Positions 1-5,900 of a stretch of 7,812 nt of DNA are shown here, one piece after another. The notes beneath the pieces were generated by a model, which was given only the letters and a program-made list of their open reading frames with translations, was not told the origin of the DNA and searched no databases. Within the stretch, counting starts at the first letter, position 1. Each line of letters opens with the position of its first letter. The translations under genes were made by a program, and so were the position numbers. Where the stretch lies: NCBI GenBank assembly GCA_964350895.1, contig CAYGMG010000170.1, forward strand, positions 1 through 7,812, read 5' to 3'. The DNA comes from Pseudomarimonas sp964350895 (GTDB taxonomy: Bacteria > Pseudomonadota > Gammaproteobacteria > Xanthomonadales > Xanthomonadaceae).

Positions 1-377
1 CGGCGGCCGATGCGCAGCCCGCGGCGCGCCGGATCGACACAGACTTCCATGCCGTACAGCCAGTCGCCCTCCGGATCATGCCGCGAGCCGTAGCCACCGC
101 CGGTAATCGCGCGCCAGGTATGCGGCTTCAGCGCCACGTCGCCGGCGATGCGGAAGGTCGAGCAGTAGCCGACGATCTGCCCCTGATACTCGGCCACGAA
201 CTGGCCTTCGGGGAAATGCGAGAGCTGGCCGGTGACCATCTCGGGCAGATAGCAGAAGTCGCCGCCATAGACCCGGGCGGACAGCGCAACGATATGTTCA
301 ATATCGCGGGGCGTTGCCTGGCGAACCTTGAGCAGGGCGCGACGCCGGGGCGTATCGTTGTTGTTGTTCTCGCTCAC
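1..377 (-). CDS. GNAT-family acetyltransferase, N-terminal part (probable GNAT/carbon-nitrogen hydrolase fusion), partial
   Basis: About 125 residues are visible and the gene runs off the left edge. It starts at GTG 377, chosen because an AAGGAG ribosome site lies 8 nt upstream and the GTG overlaps the stop of the preceding channel gene as GTGA. The first residues include four consecutive AAC (Asn) codons. A GNAT fold follows: an N-terminal LKVRQATPRDIEHIVAL strand/helix, HFPEGQFVAEYQGQIVGYC at about residues 54-72, then ITGGGYGSRHDPEGDWLYG and EVCVDPARRGLRIGR at about 91-125, where R/G-x-G-type residues form the acetyl-CoA phosphate-binding loop. From family knowledge, this GGGYGSxHDPxGDWLYGxEV pattern is typical of proteins in which a GNAT domain is fused to a C-terminal nitrilase-like amidohydrolase. 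The second domain would lie outside the window, so the fusion is inferred. The acetylated substrate is unknown. Confidence 0.85.
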   Translation of the reverse strand, partial: MSENNNNDTPRRRALLKVRQATPRDIEHIVALSARVYGGDFCYLPEMVTGQLSHFPEGQFVAEYQGQIVGYCSTFRIAGDVALKPHTWRAITGGGYGSRHDPEGDWLYGMEVCVDPARRGLRIGR

Positions 378-1477
378 TCTCGTGACTCCTTGTCCTCGTC
401 GCGGGATTCCTGCGCCTCGCGTTCCTCCTCGGCCGCCTGCGCCGAGACCCCCTCGGCATCGGCGAGGGCGTCATTGCGCGACAGCTCCTCGCGAAGCGCG
501 TTGGGCAGGGCGGGTGACGCCACCTGCGCCTTCTCCGGCTCTTCCTTGCGGCCGAACCAGCTGCGCACGTGCAGGTCGCGCTGCGGGAAGGGAATTTCCA
601 GGTGGTGCCTTGCCAGTGCCGACTCCAGTGCCCAGTTGTAGGCCGCGCGCACCGCGCCCGGCCGCTTGACCGCCTCGGCGGTCAGCCAGACCACCAGCTC
701 GAAGTCGAGGCTGCTCTCGCCAAAGCCGACCAGCCAGACCTGCGGCCCCCGCCGGCCTTCGCTTTCCAGGGTGAAGGGCACCTCGGCGGCGGCCTCGAGC
801 GCGGCCTGCTTGACCCGCTCCTTGTCCGAGCCGTAGGCAACGCCGAACGGAACCTTGAGCCGGCGCGAGACATCGCGGTGGGTCCAGTTGACCACGCGCC
901 CGGACACGAACTCGCTGTTCGGCACGATGATGTCGAGGTTGTCATTGGTGACGATCCGCGTGGCGCGGATCTGGATGTCGCGCACTTCGCCGTGGACGCC
1001 CGACTCCAGCTCGACGAAGTCGCCGACCTTGAGCGAGCGGTCGAACAGCAGGATCAGGCCGGAGACGAAGTTGTTGAAGATCGCCTGCAGACCGAAGCCG
1101 AGGCCGACGCCGATGGCGCCGGCAAACACCGCGAAGCGGCTTGCCGGCACGCCGATCATCTCCAGCGCGAGGATCGCGCCGACGATCAGCGCGGTGTAAT
1201 GGACCACGCGGCCGACCGCGTAGACCGCGGCGCGTCGGTTGGCGTCGTTGCTGTGCGACTCGACCCGCCGCAGGCCGCGGCGCAGCAGGGAGGACACCAG
1301 CCAGGCGGCCAGCAGGGCCAGTGTCGCCAGGGTCAGCTTGCCCGGCGTCAGGGCGACTTCGCCCAGCTCCATCAACGGCAGGTCCCAGGCCCAGCGGACG
1401 TGCTCGCCAAGCCCTTCGCTGGCGCTGCCGGCGGCCTCGGCGGGCGCAGCGACCGGTGCGGTTGCCTGCCCCGCCAC
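374..1477 (-). CDS. MscS-family mechanosensitive ion channel
   Basis: The product is a 367-aa inner-membrane channel that would open under membrane tension to release solutes during hypo-osmotic shock. Hydrophobic segments lie at about residues 48-65 and 88-108. The pore helix (TM3) at about 114-145 has the Gly/Ala-rich VFAGAIGVGLGFGLQAIFNN pattern and continues into SGLILLFDR. The cytoplasmic beta domain follows (SLKVGDFVEL, then RATRIVTNDNLDIIVPNSEF and NWTH at about 148-200). The alpha/beta domain ends in HHLEIPFPQRDLHV at about 291-304. A highly charged, largely acidic tail covers about 308-367. With three membrane segments it is a small, MscS-type channel. The start is GTG, 2 nt after the aceF stop. 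No good ribosome site precedes it, so translation is probably coupled to aceF; the frame stays open upstream, and a CTG 6 nt earlier is an alternative. Its stop overlaps the next gene by 4 nt. Confidence 0.93.
   Translation of the reverse strand: MAGQATAPVAAPAEAAGSASEGLGEHVRWAWDLPLMELGEVALTPGKLTLATLALLAAWLVSSLLRRGLRRVESHSNDANRRAAVYAVGRVVHYTALIVGAILALEMIGVPASRFAVFAGAIGVGLGFGLQAIFNNFVSGLILLFDRSLKVGDFVELESGVHGEVRDIQIRATRIVTNDNLDIIVPNSEFVSGRVVNWTHRDVSRRLKVPFGVAYGSDKERVKQAALEAAAEVPFTLESEGRRGPQVWLVGFGESSLDFELVVWLTAEAVKRPGAVRAAYNWALESALARHHLEIPFPQRDLHVRSWFGRKEEPEKAQVASPALPNALREELSRNDALADAEGVSAQAAEEEREAQESRDEDKESRE
386..391 (-). promoter_or_regulatory. Ribosome binding site of the GNAT gene
   Basis: The minus strand reads AAGGAG here, 8 nt before the GTG at 377. 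The site lies inside the 3' end of the MscS-family channel gene. Together with the 4-nt GTGA overlap it supports the GTG start and translational coupling of the two genes. Confidence 0.75.
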
Positions 1478-1479
1478 GG

Positions 1480-2916
1480 TCAGAGCAGGAGCCGACGCAG
1501 GTCGGTCAGCTGCTGGGCGAAGAAGCCGGTAAAGCGGGCCGCCGCGGCGCCGTCGATCACCCGGTGGTCATAGGACAGCGACAGCGGCAGCATCAGCCGC
1601 GGCGCGAACTCCTTGCCGTTCCACACCGGCTGGATCGAGGACTTCGACACCCCGAGGATGGCCACCTCGGGCGCGTTGATGATCGGGGTGAAGGCAGTGC
1701 CGCCGATGCCGCCCAGCGAGCTGATCGAAAAGCAGCCGCCGGACATGTCGGCCGGGACGAGCTTGCCGTCGCGCGCCTTCTTGCTGATCTCGCCAAGCTC
1801 GGCTGCCAGCTGCAGCAGGCCCTTCTTGTCGCAGTCGCGGATCACCGGAACGACCAGGCCGTTCGGCGTGTCGACCGCGATGCCGATGTGGAAGTACTTC
1901 TTGAGCACCAGGTTTTCGGCGCTCTCGTCGAGTGAGGCGTTGAAGCTCGGGAACTGCTTGAGCGAAGCCACCGCGGCCTTGATCAGGAACACCAGCGGGG
2001 TGAGCTTGGTCTCTTTGCTCTCCTCGCCCATCTTCTTGCGGAAGGCCTCCATCTCGGTGATGTCGGCCTGCTCGAACTGGGTGACGTGGGGGATCATCGC
2101 CCAGTTGCGGGCAAGGTTGGCGCCGGAGATCTTCTTGATCCGCGACAGCGCCTGGGTCTCGACTTCGCCGAACTTGCTGAAGTCGACCTTGGGCCAGGGC
2201 AGCAGGTTGAGCCCGCCGCCGCCGGCCGCTGAGGCCGCGCGCGCGCCCCCGCCCTGCATTACGCCCTTGACGAACTGCTGCACGTCCTCGCGGGTGATCC
2301 GGCCGCCGCGGGCGCTGCCCTTGACCTGGCCCAGGTCGACGCCCAGCTCGCGGGCGAACACGCGGACCACCGGGCTGGCATAGGGCACCTTGTCCGGGGC
2401 CACGCTCTCGGCGCCGAAGCTGACCGGCGGGCTGCGTGTCTCGGCGCCGCTCGACTTGTCGCTGGAAGCGGACTTGCCGCCGTCGTCCTTGGCCTTCTGG
2501 TCCTTGTCTTTGTCCGAAGCCTTGTCGGAGTCGGCATCCTGCTTCGACGCTTTGCTCCTGGAATCCTTGTCGCCGTCGTCCTGCTTGCCGGACTCGGCTT
2601 TCGATTCGCTGGACGCCGGCTTGTCCGATGGCTTGCCGGAGGACGACTTCGACCCGGACTCGGCAGCAGACTCGTCGGCCGGCTCGATCATCGCGACCAC
2701 GCTGCCTTCCGACACGTTGTCGCCGACCTTGACCTTGAGTTCGCGCACCGTGCCGGAGAACGGCGCGGGCACTTCCATGGTGGCCTTGTCCGACTCCAGG
2801 GTCAGCAGGCCCTGATCGGCCTTCACCGAGTCGCCCACCGCGACCAGCAGCTCGATCACCGGAATGCCACTGAAATCCCCGATGTCCGGTACGCGCGCTT
2901 CCTTCAGTGCGGCCAT
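1480..2916 (-). CDS. aceF: Pyruvate dehydrogenase E2, dihydrolipoamide acetyltransferase
   Basis: This 478-aa core subunit of the pyruvate dehydrogenase complex transfers the acetyl group from lipoyl-lysine to CoA in the cytoplasm. One lipoyl domain (residues about 5-79) carries the lipoylation site at K44 in ESDKATMEVP. A long linker (about 80-176) is rich in Ser, Lys and Asp. The peripheral subunit-binding domain is at about 178-218 (PYASPVVRVFARELGVDL through GGRITREDVQQFV). The catalytic acetyltransferase domain is at about 245-478, with active-site H451 and D455 in SYDHRVIDG. The catalytic part matches pyruvate-type E2 rather than the 2-oxoglutarate type, because the linker is long and the PSBD/CAT sequence is AceF-like. 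The start is ATG with GGGAGG 5 nt upstream. aceE would usually precede aceF, but here the upstream gene is divergent and unrelated. aceF heads a tight minus-strand unit with the channel and GNAT genes. Confidence 0.96.
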   Translation of the reverse strand: MAALKEARVPDIGDFSGIPVIELLVAVGDSVKADQGLLTLESDKATMEVPAPFSGTVRELKVKVGDNVSEGSVVAMIEPADESAAESGSKSSSGKPSDKPASSESKAESGKQDDGDKDSRSKASKQDADSDKASDKDKDQKAKDDGGKSASSDKSSGAETRSPPVSFGAESVAPDKVPYASPVVRVFARELGVDLGQVKGSARGGRITREDVQQFVKGVMQGGGARAASAAGGGGLNLLPWPKVDFSKFGEVETQALSRIKKISGANLARNWAMIPHVTQFEQADITEMEAFRKKMGEESKETKLTPLVFLIKAAVASLKQFPSFNASLDESAENLVLKKYFHIGIAVDTPNGLVVPVIRDCDKKGLLQLAAELGEISKKARDGKLVPADMSGGCFSISSLGGIGGTAFTPIINAPEVAILGVSKSSIQPVWNGKEFAPRLMLPLSLSYDHRVIDGAAAARFTGFFAQQLTDLRRLLL

Positions 2917-3044
2917 TGCGCCCTCCCAAGGCGAGATCGTCGAAGCCCTATTGTGGCCGTTGCGGGCGCCACATCACCAGCAGCCATTCGTATGCACCCT
3001 GCGACGGCGCATCAGGTCACAGCCCGGGCAAGCGCTCGTCCTGA

Positions 3045-3054
3045 TGTCCGGACA
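3045..3054. promoter_or_regulatory. Candidate enhancer (activator-binding) palindrome
   Basis: TGTCCGGACA is a perfect 10-bp palindrome. It lies about 109-118 bp upstream of the start site inferred from the sigma-54 promoter, within the usual range for binding sites of NtrC-type activators. The half-site CCGGACA recurs at 3074-3080. Which activator would bind is unknown, and a 10-bp palindrome in GC-rich DNA can arise by chance. Confidence 0.4.
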
Positions 3055-3105
3055 CGGACGCCCGAAACCGGAACCGGACAGCCCGCAGACGGGCCTGGGG
3101 CAGTC

Positions 3106-3118
3106 CAAGCAATTGATT
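3106..3118 (-). promoter_or_regulatory. Putative IHF-binding site
   Basis: The minus strand reads AATCAATTGCTTG, an exact match to the IHF consensus WATCAANNNNTTR. It sits in a locally AT-richer patch centred about 50 bp upstream of the inferred transcription start, between the candidate enhancer palindrome and the sigma-54 promoter. IHF bends DNA at this position in many sigma-54 promoters to bring activator and polymerase together. Confidence 0.6.
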
Positions 3119-3136
3119 TCAAAGCTTTGCCGAGTA

Positions 3137-3152
3137 TGGCACGGATGCTGCT
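3137..3152 (+). promoter_or_regulatory. Sigma-54 (RpoN) -24/-12 promoter
   Basis: TGGCACGGATGCTGCT matches the consensus TGGCACGNNNNTTGCW at every defined position except one (C for the first T of TTGC). The invariant GG (3138-3139) and GC (3150-3151) are separated by exactly 10 nt. The inferred start of transcription is near 3163. That leaves a leader of about 32 nt containing GGAGAG before the ATG at 3195. The orientation serves the small secreted-protein gene. Confidence 0.8.
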
Positions 3153-3194
3153 TCAGTATCACTTGTAGACCGCGACACCGACCGGAGAGTCACC

Positions 3195-3485
3195 ATGAAC
3201 CGCTTCAACCGCCTGATCACCCTGCCGCTGGCCTTTGCCCTGTTTGCCACCGCGATGGTGGCGGCCGTCGGCGAACCCGTGCAGCGGCCGGACGGCGCGC
3301 CGCTCGATCCGCTGCCGGTCATCAGCGACGCCGAGCCGGCCCCGGCCCTGATGCCGGTCAGCGACGAATCCGAACCCGCCGAGCTTGACCAGGCTGCGGC
3401 CACCCGCGGCGCGCAGGCGGCGCGGCTACGCTGGGTGATCACCCTGCCGCACGCCCGCAACAGCTGCTGCCGGCGGCCGATCTGA
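3195..3485 (+). CDS. Small secreted or membrane-anchored protein of unknown function
   Basis: I do not recognise this 96-aa protein. Residues 1-24 form a classic export signal: basic MNRFNR, a hydrophobic core of LITLPLAFALFATAMVAA, and a likely signal-peptidase I site after the Ala pair. An acidic, proline-rich middle follows (about 27-66, with repeated P, E and D). The C-terminal end is basic and contains an adjacent cysteine pair (C91, C92), ending RRPI. There is no lipobox, sortase signal or PEP-CTERM motif. The ATG has GGAGAG 5 nt upstream, and codon third positions are strongly G/C like the neighbouring genes. The gene stands alone: a sigma-54 promoter is directly upstream and a convergent MOSC gene lies downstream. 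It could be a secreted peptide precursor or a periplasmic accessory protein, but the sequence does not decide. Confidence 0.72.
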   Translation: MNRFNRLITLPLAFALFATAMVAAVGEPVQRPDGAPLDPLPVISDAEPAPALMPVSDESEPAELDQAAATRGAQAARLRWVITLPHARNSCCRRPI

Positions 3486-3498
3486 GCGGCAAGCCTTA

Positions 3499-3514
3499 GC
3501 GGCCAGGTGGCCGC
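3499..3514. terminator. Stem-loop between convergent genes, possible bidirectional terminator
   Basis: GCGGCC-AGGT-GGCCGC forms a perfect 6-bp GC stem with a 4-nt loop, 14 nt after the stop of the small secreted-protein gene. Outer arms AGCCT (3492-3496) and AGGCT (3522-3526) could extend it. It lies between two convergent genes, but no T-tract follows on either strand, so termination is only suggested. Confidence 0.4.
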
Positions 3515-3570
3515 GCGTCGCAGGCTGGCACGCTGCAGCGGTCGCAACTCCGTCATGCCTTTGCCATCGG

Positions 3571-4365
3571 CTAGTCGATGCGTTCAACCGCATCACCAAT
3601 CGCGATCTCGCCGCTGCCCTCGGCAACCAGATTGATCCCGAACAACACGCCGTCCGGACCCATCCGATAGTCTTTCAGCGCCTTGAGCGGCTGGCCATCG
3701 GCGCGCCGTTCGCCACGCTCGGGATCGACCGTGGTGAACACGCAGCGCACGCAGGGCTTGGTCTGCCGGAACACCACGCCGCCGATCCGCATTCGCTGCC
3801 AATCGTCTTCGGCATGCGCCCCGACGCCGTCGATCACGATATTCGGGCGCAGCGCCTCGGCCGGCGCCGGCGGGTCGATCCGCGCGTTAAGTGCCGCCAG
3901 TGCCGACTCGCCGAACAGCAGCCAGGGATAACCATCGGCAAAGCTCACCGGCTGGCCCTGACCGGCGCGCTCGGGATTGGCCCAGCGCTCGGCCGCGGCA
4001 TCCATGTGCACCAGGCGCAGCGATGCACCCAGCCTCTCGCTGATCCAGGCAGATACGGCCGGGTCGGCAAGCGCGGCGTCGACGCTGGACTTCCACACCG
4101 TCACCGGGGCCCGTCCGTGCTCACCTGCGGGCGCTGCAACCTCCATCTGCTCAGCGCCCCACGCAAGCTGCAGTCCGCCCGCCATCGGCGTCGCACGCAG
4201 CCTGACCATCGCCGCGTACTTGCGGCCGGTGACGAAGCGCCCTTCCGCGTCGACCAGCATCCAGCGTCGATCATCACGCGGCCCGCGCGGACGCACGTCG
4301 ACCCGCCCCACCGCCAGCGCGGCGCAGGACTTGATCGGATGGATAAAGAGCCGGGTGATGTGCAT
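3571..4365 (-). CDS. YcbX-like MOSC domain protein (molybdenum cofactor-binding)
   Basis: The product has 264 aa. An N-terminal MOSC_N beta-barrel begins MHITRLFIHPIKSC and continues to about residue 95. The MOSC domain includes SFADGYPWLL (141-150), RPNIVIDG (173-180), the cysteine motif KPCVRCVFTTVDPERG (203-218; C205 and C208, one expected to ligate molybdenum) and a closing INLVAEGSGEIAIGD. In E. coli YcbX and the mARC proteins this fold reduces N-hydroxylated bases such as 6-hydroxylaminopurine, using molybdenum cofactor. YcbX is about 369 aa and has a C-terminal 2Fe-2S ferredoxin domain that is absent here, so electrons would have to come from a separate partner. I chose ATG 4365 because MHITRLFIHPIKS aligns with the family N-terminus; an in-frame TTG at 4497 would add 44 residues unlike the family. 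No strong ribosome site is visible. The gene is divergent from the glycosyltransferase gene. Confidence 0.9.
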   Translation of the reverse strand: MHITRLFIHPIKSCAALAVGRVDVRPRGPRDDRRWMLVDAEGRFVTGRKYAAMVRLRATPMAGGLQLAWGAEQMEVAAPAGEHGRAPVTVWKSSVDAALADPAVSAWISERLGASLRLVHMDAAAERWANPERAGQGQPVSFADGYPWLLFGESALAALNARIDPPAPAEALRPNIVIDGVGAHAEDDWQRMRIGGVVFRQTKPCVRCVFTTVDPERGERRADGQPLKALKDYRMGPDGVLFGINLVAEGSGEIAIGDAVERID

Positions 4366-4531
4366 GCAGGGTCCGTTTCTTGCTGTGCGGAGCGCCCCGC
4401 CAGCATAGCGTCGCGCCGGTACCTGCTGCGTCCGCCGGCCGCTGCGGGCCTTGATCCCATCCAGCAGCCGCGCGGTAACCCAGTGGTAATGAGCCAAGGA
4501 TACCGTTTGGCAAAAGTTGGTTGGGAATCCG

Positions 4532-5443
4532 ATGACTCTGCGAATCGATCATCTAGGAGCGGCGACCTCCGGCACCGCGGAGCTCAGCGTGATCCTGTCG
4601 ACCTACAACCAGCCGGCCTGGCTGCACAAGGCGCTGCTCGGCTATGCGCGCCAAAGCTTCCGCCATTTCGAGGTGGTGATCGCCGATGACGGGTCCGGCG
4701 ATCAGACACGTTCGGTCATCCAGGACATCGCCCGTGACTTCCCGGTTCCGTTGCGCCACGTCTGGCATCCGGACAACGGCTTCCAGAAGTGCGAGATCCT
4801 CAATCGTGCGAGTGAAGCGGCGCTGGCCAACTATCTGGTCTTCTCCGACGGCGACTGCGTGCCGCGAGGGGATTTCCTCGCCGTGCACCATGCGCTGCGC
4901 GAGCCTGGGCGATTCCTCTCCGGCGGCTACGTCAAGCTGCCAATGGCCACCTCGGAAGCCATCGACCAGGCTGCCATCGAGCGCGGCGACTTCGCCCGCG
5001 CCGATTGGCTGCGCGCGCACGGCTGCAGCGGTCGCGACGTTTCGCGCAAGCTGAAGGTTCAGGGCCGCTGGGCCTGGCTCTGGGACCAGCTGAGCACGGC
5101 CCGTGCCAGCTGGAATGGCCATAACGCCTCTGGCTGGAAATCCGATCTGCTGAGGGTCAACGGCTTCGACACGCGGATGCAGTACGGCGGTCAGGACCGC
5201 GAGTTCGGCGAGCGCCTGGAGAATGCCGGCATCCGCGGCAAGCGCATCCGCTACCGCGCCATCTGCGTGCACCTTGATCACCCGCGTGGCTACGCCACCG
5301 AGCAGTCGATCCAGCGCAATCGCGCCATCCGCGCGCAAACCCGGCGGGATCGATCGACCTGGGCGGCGAACGGTCTCGTCGCTGCCGACGGGCAGACCGC
5401 GCCTGCCAACGTCGCTCCCGAGCTCGTCCGGCGCGCGGCCTGA
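4532..5443 (+). CDS. Family 2 glycosyltransferase (GT-A fold)
   Basis: The 303-aa protein has the GT2 nucleotide-sugar site: SVILSTYNQPAWL at residues 19-31, VVIADDGSGDQTR at 48-60, and the metal-binding FSDGDCVPRGDF at 104-115 (D106/D108). A second conserved part, WNGHNASGWKSDLLRVNGFD at 194-213 followed by YGGQDREFGERL (218-229), resembles the C-terminal part of galactosyltransferase-like GT2/GT7 enzymes. HLDHPRGY at 247-254 supplies a likely metal-ligand histidine. No membrane segment is seen, so it is probably a cytoplasmic or peripheral enzyme adding a sugar to a cell-surface glycan, lipid or protein; donor and acceptor cannot be read from sequence. ATG 4532 is preferred over an in-frame TTG at 4517; neither has a clear ribosome site. 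The C-terminal 35 residues or so look disordered. No other glycan genes are in the window. Confidence 0.9.
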   Translation: MTLRIDHLGAATSGTAELSVILSTYNQPAWLHKALLGYARQSFRHFEVVIADDGSGDQTRSVIQDIARDFPVPLRHVWHPDNGFQKCEILNRASEAALANYLVFSDGDCVPRGDFLAVHHALREPGRFLSGGYVKLPMATSEAIDQAAIERGDFARADWLRAHGCSGRDVSRKLKVQGRWAWLWDQLSTARASWNGHNASGWKSDLLRVNGFDTRMQYGGQDREFGERLENAGIRGKRIRYRAICVHLDHPRGYATEQSIQRNRAIRAQTRRDRSTWAANGLVAADGQTAPANVAPELVRRAA

Positions 5444-5463
5444 AGGTGGCGTAGAGCCGCACC

Positions 5464-5483
5464 GCCGGCGCATCTGTGCCGGC
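5464..5483 (+). terminator. Hairpin downstream of the glycosyltransferase gene
   Basis: An 8-bp stem (GCCGGCGC / GTGCCGGC, one G-T pair) with the 4-nt loop ATCT begins 20 nt after the glycosyltransferase stop. Its position fits a transcription terminator or mRNA 3'-end stabiliser, but no T-run follows. Confidence 0.4.
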
Positions 5484-5552
5484 TGCACAGCGACGCAGAC
5501 TCGGTTCCCGCCTTCTCGCACTGTTGTCCGGGGCAAGTCCATACCCTCGAAA

Positions 5553-5582
5553 CCTCGTCACCCCGCGCAGGTGGGGATGAGG
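5553..5582. repeat. Bulged hairpin, REP-like
   Basis: CCTCGTC (5553-5559) pairs with GATGAGG (5576-5582) through 7 bp including one G-T pair. After a bulged A, CCC (5561-5563) pairs with GGG (5573-5575), leaving a 9-nt loop. The GTCACCCCGCGC...GGGGAT layout resembles the widespread GTCATTCCCGCG...GGGAATC intergenic repeats of proteobacteria. This is a resemblance from memory only. Confidence 0.35.
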
Positions 5583-5900
5583 TCGGAACGCTGCGGACCT
5601 TGCGGCTGGGGATCGAGTCGCCGCCGCTGCGCATCCCGCCCGCCATCCGTGACCATGCGGCCGAAGGCGGAAGCACCGCGCAGCTCTTCGGAAAGCAGCG
5701 CGCATTCTCGCGCTCGACAGCGCTCGGCGAGGCTCGGCGGATGGCCGCGCCACGGAGCAGGCGCCGCGGTGTCGACCGCATCGCCTGCGTTGGCGCTGAG
5801 GAACCGGCGCGCTCTTCCCCGCTTGCAGGGACATCGCCCGTCTCCGCCGGTCGGTCGCGCCTGCCCGGACCGGTCTGCAATCCCGACGTTGCGCTCCAGC

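Larger units (their letters stand above)
2930..3136. promoter_or_regulatory. Divergent intergenic region between aceF and the small secreted-protein gene
   Basis: I see no gene here. The segment must hold the promoter for aceF on the minus strand, but no -35/-10 pair good enough to call was found. On the plus side it holds a 10-bp palindrome, an IHF-type site and short repeats (tandem ACCGGA at 3067-3078; CCGGACA at 3048-3054 and again at 3074-3080; inverted CATCAGG 3010-3016 / CCTGATG 3040-3046). Short open frames on both strands overlap these signals and have no ribosome site or recognisable protein pattern. Confidence 0.55.
5444..5900. other. Gene-poor region between convergent genes
   Basis: These 457 bases contain no convincing gene. 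Open frames on both strands are Arg/Ser/Ala-rich, lack ribosome sites and have no recognisable domain. The stretch holds a hairpin at 5464-5483, a bulged hairpin at 5553-5582, and a weak inverted repeat CCGGTC (5847-5852) / GACCGG (5868-5873), which lies about 30 nt past the DUF6498 stop and could help end that transcript. It may be a decayed gene or a repeated intergenic element, and I cannot tell which from one copy. Confidence 0.5.

Noticed and set aside
569..1573. Long plus-strand open frame opposite the MscS-family channel and the end of aceF
   Set aside because: It is antisense to clear family members, Asp/Gln/Arg-rich, and shows no domain. High GC removes stop codons from shadow frames.
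1568..2929. Long minus-strand frame in another phase over aceF
   Set aside because: It overlaps the real E2, is dominated by Arg and Gly, and has no recognisable fold. The E2 frame has all its domains.
2974..3162. Short Cys-containing frame on the minus strand between aceF and the small secreted-protein gene
   Set aside because: It covers the IHF site and sigma-54 promoter, has no ribosome site, and its cysteines do not form a clear metal-binding spacing.
3526..3541. Second TGGCACG motif downstream of the small secreted-protein gene
   Set aside because: The GC of the -12 element is not at the required 10-nt distance from the GG, so it is not a sigma-54 promoter.
4366..4531. Promoters for the divergent MOSC and glycosyltransferase genes
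   Set aside because: The region must contain them and is locally AT-richer near 4490-4530, but no -35/-10 pair was good enough to place.
4553..5542. Minus-strand open frame of more than 300 codons opposite the glycosyltransferase
   Set aside because: No ribosome site or known motif. The opposite strand encodes a complete GT2 with DDG and DGD motifs.
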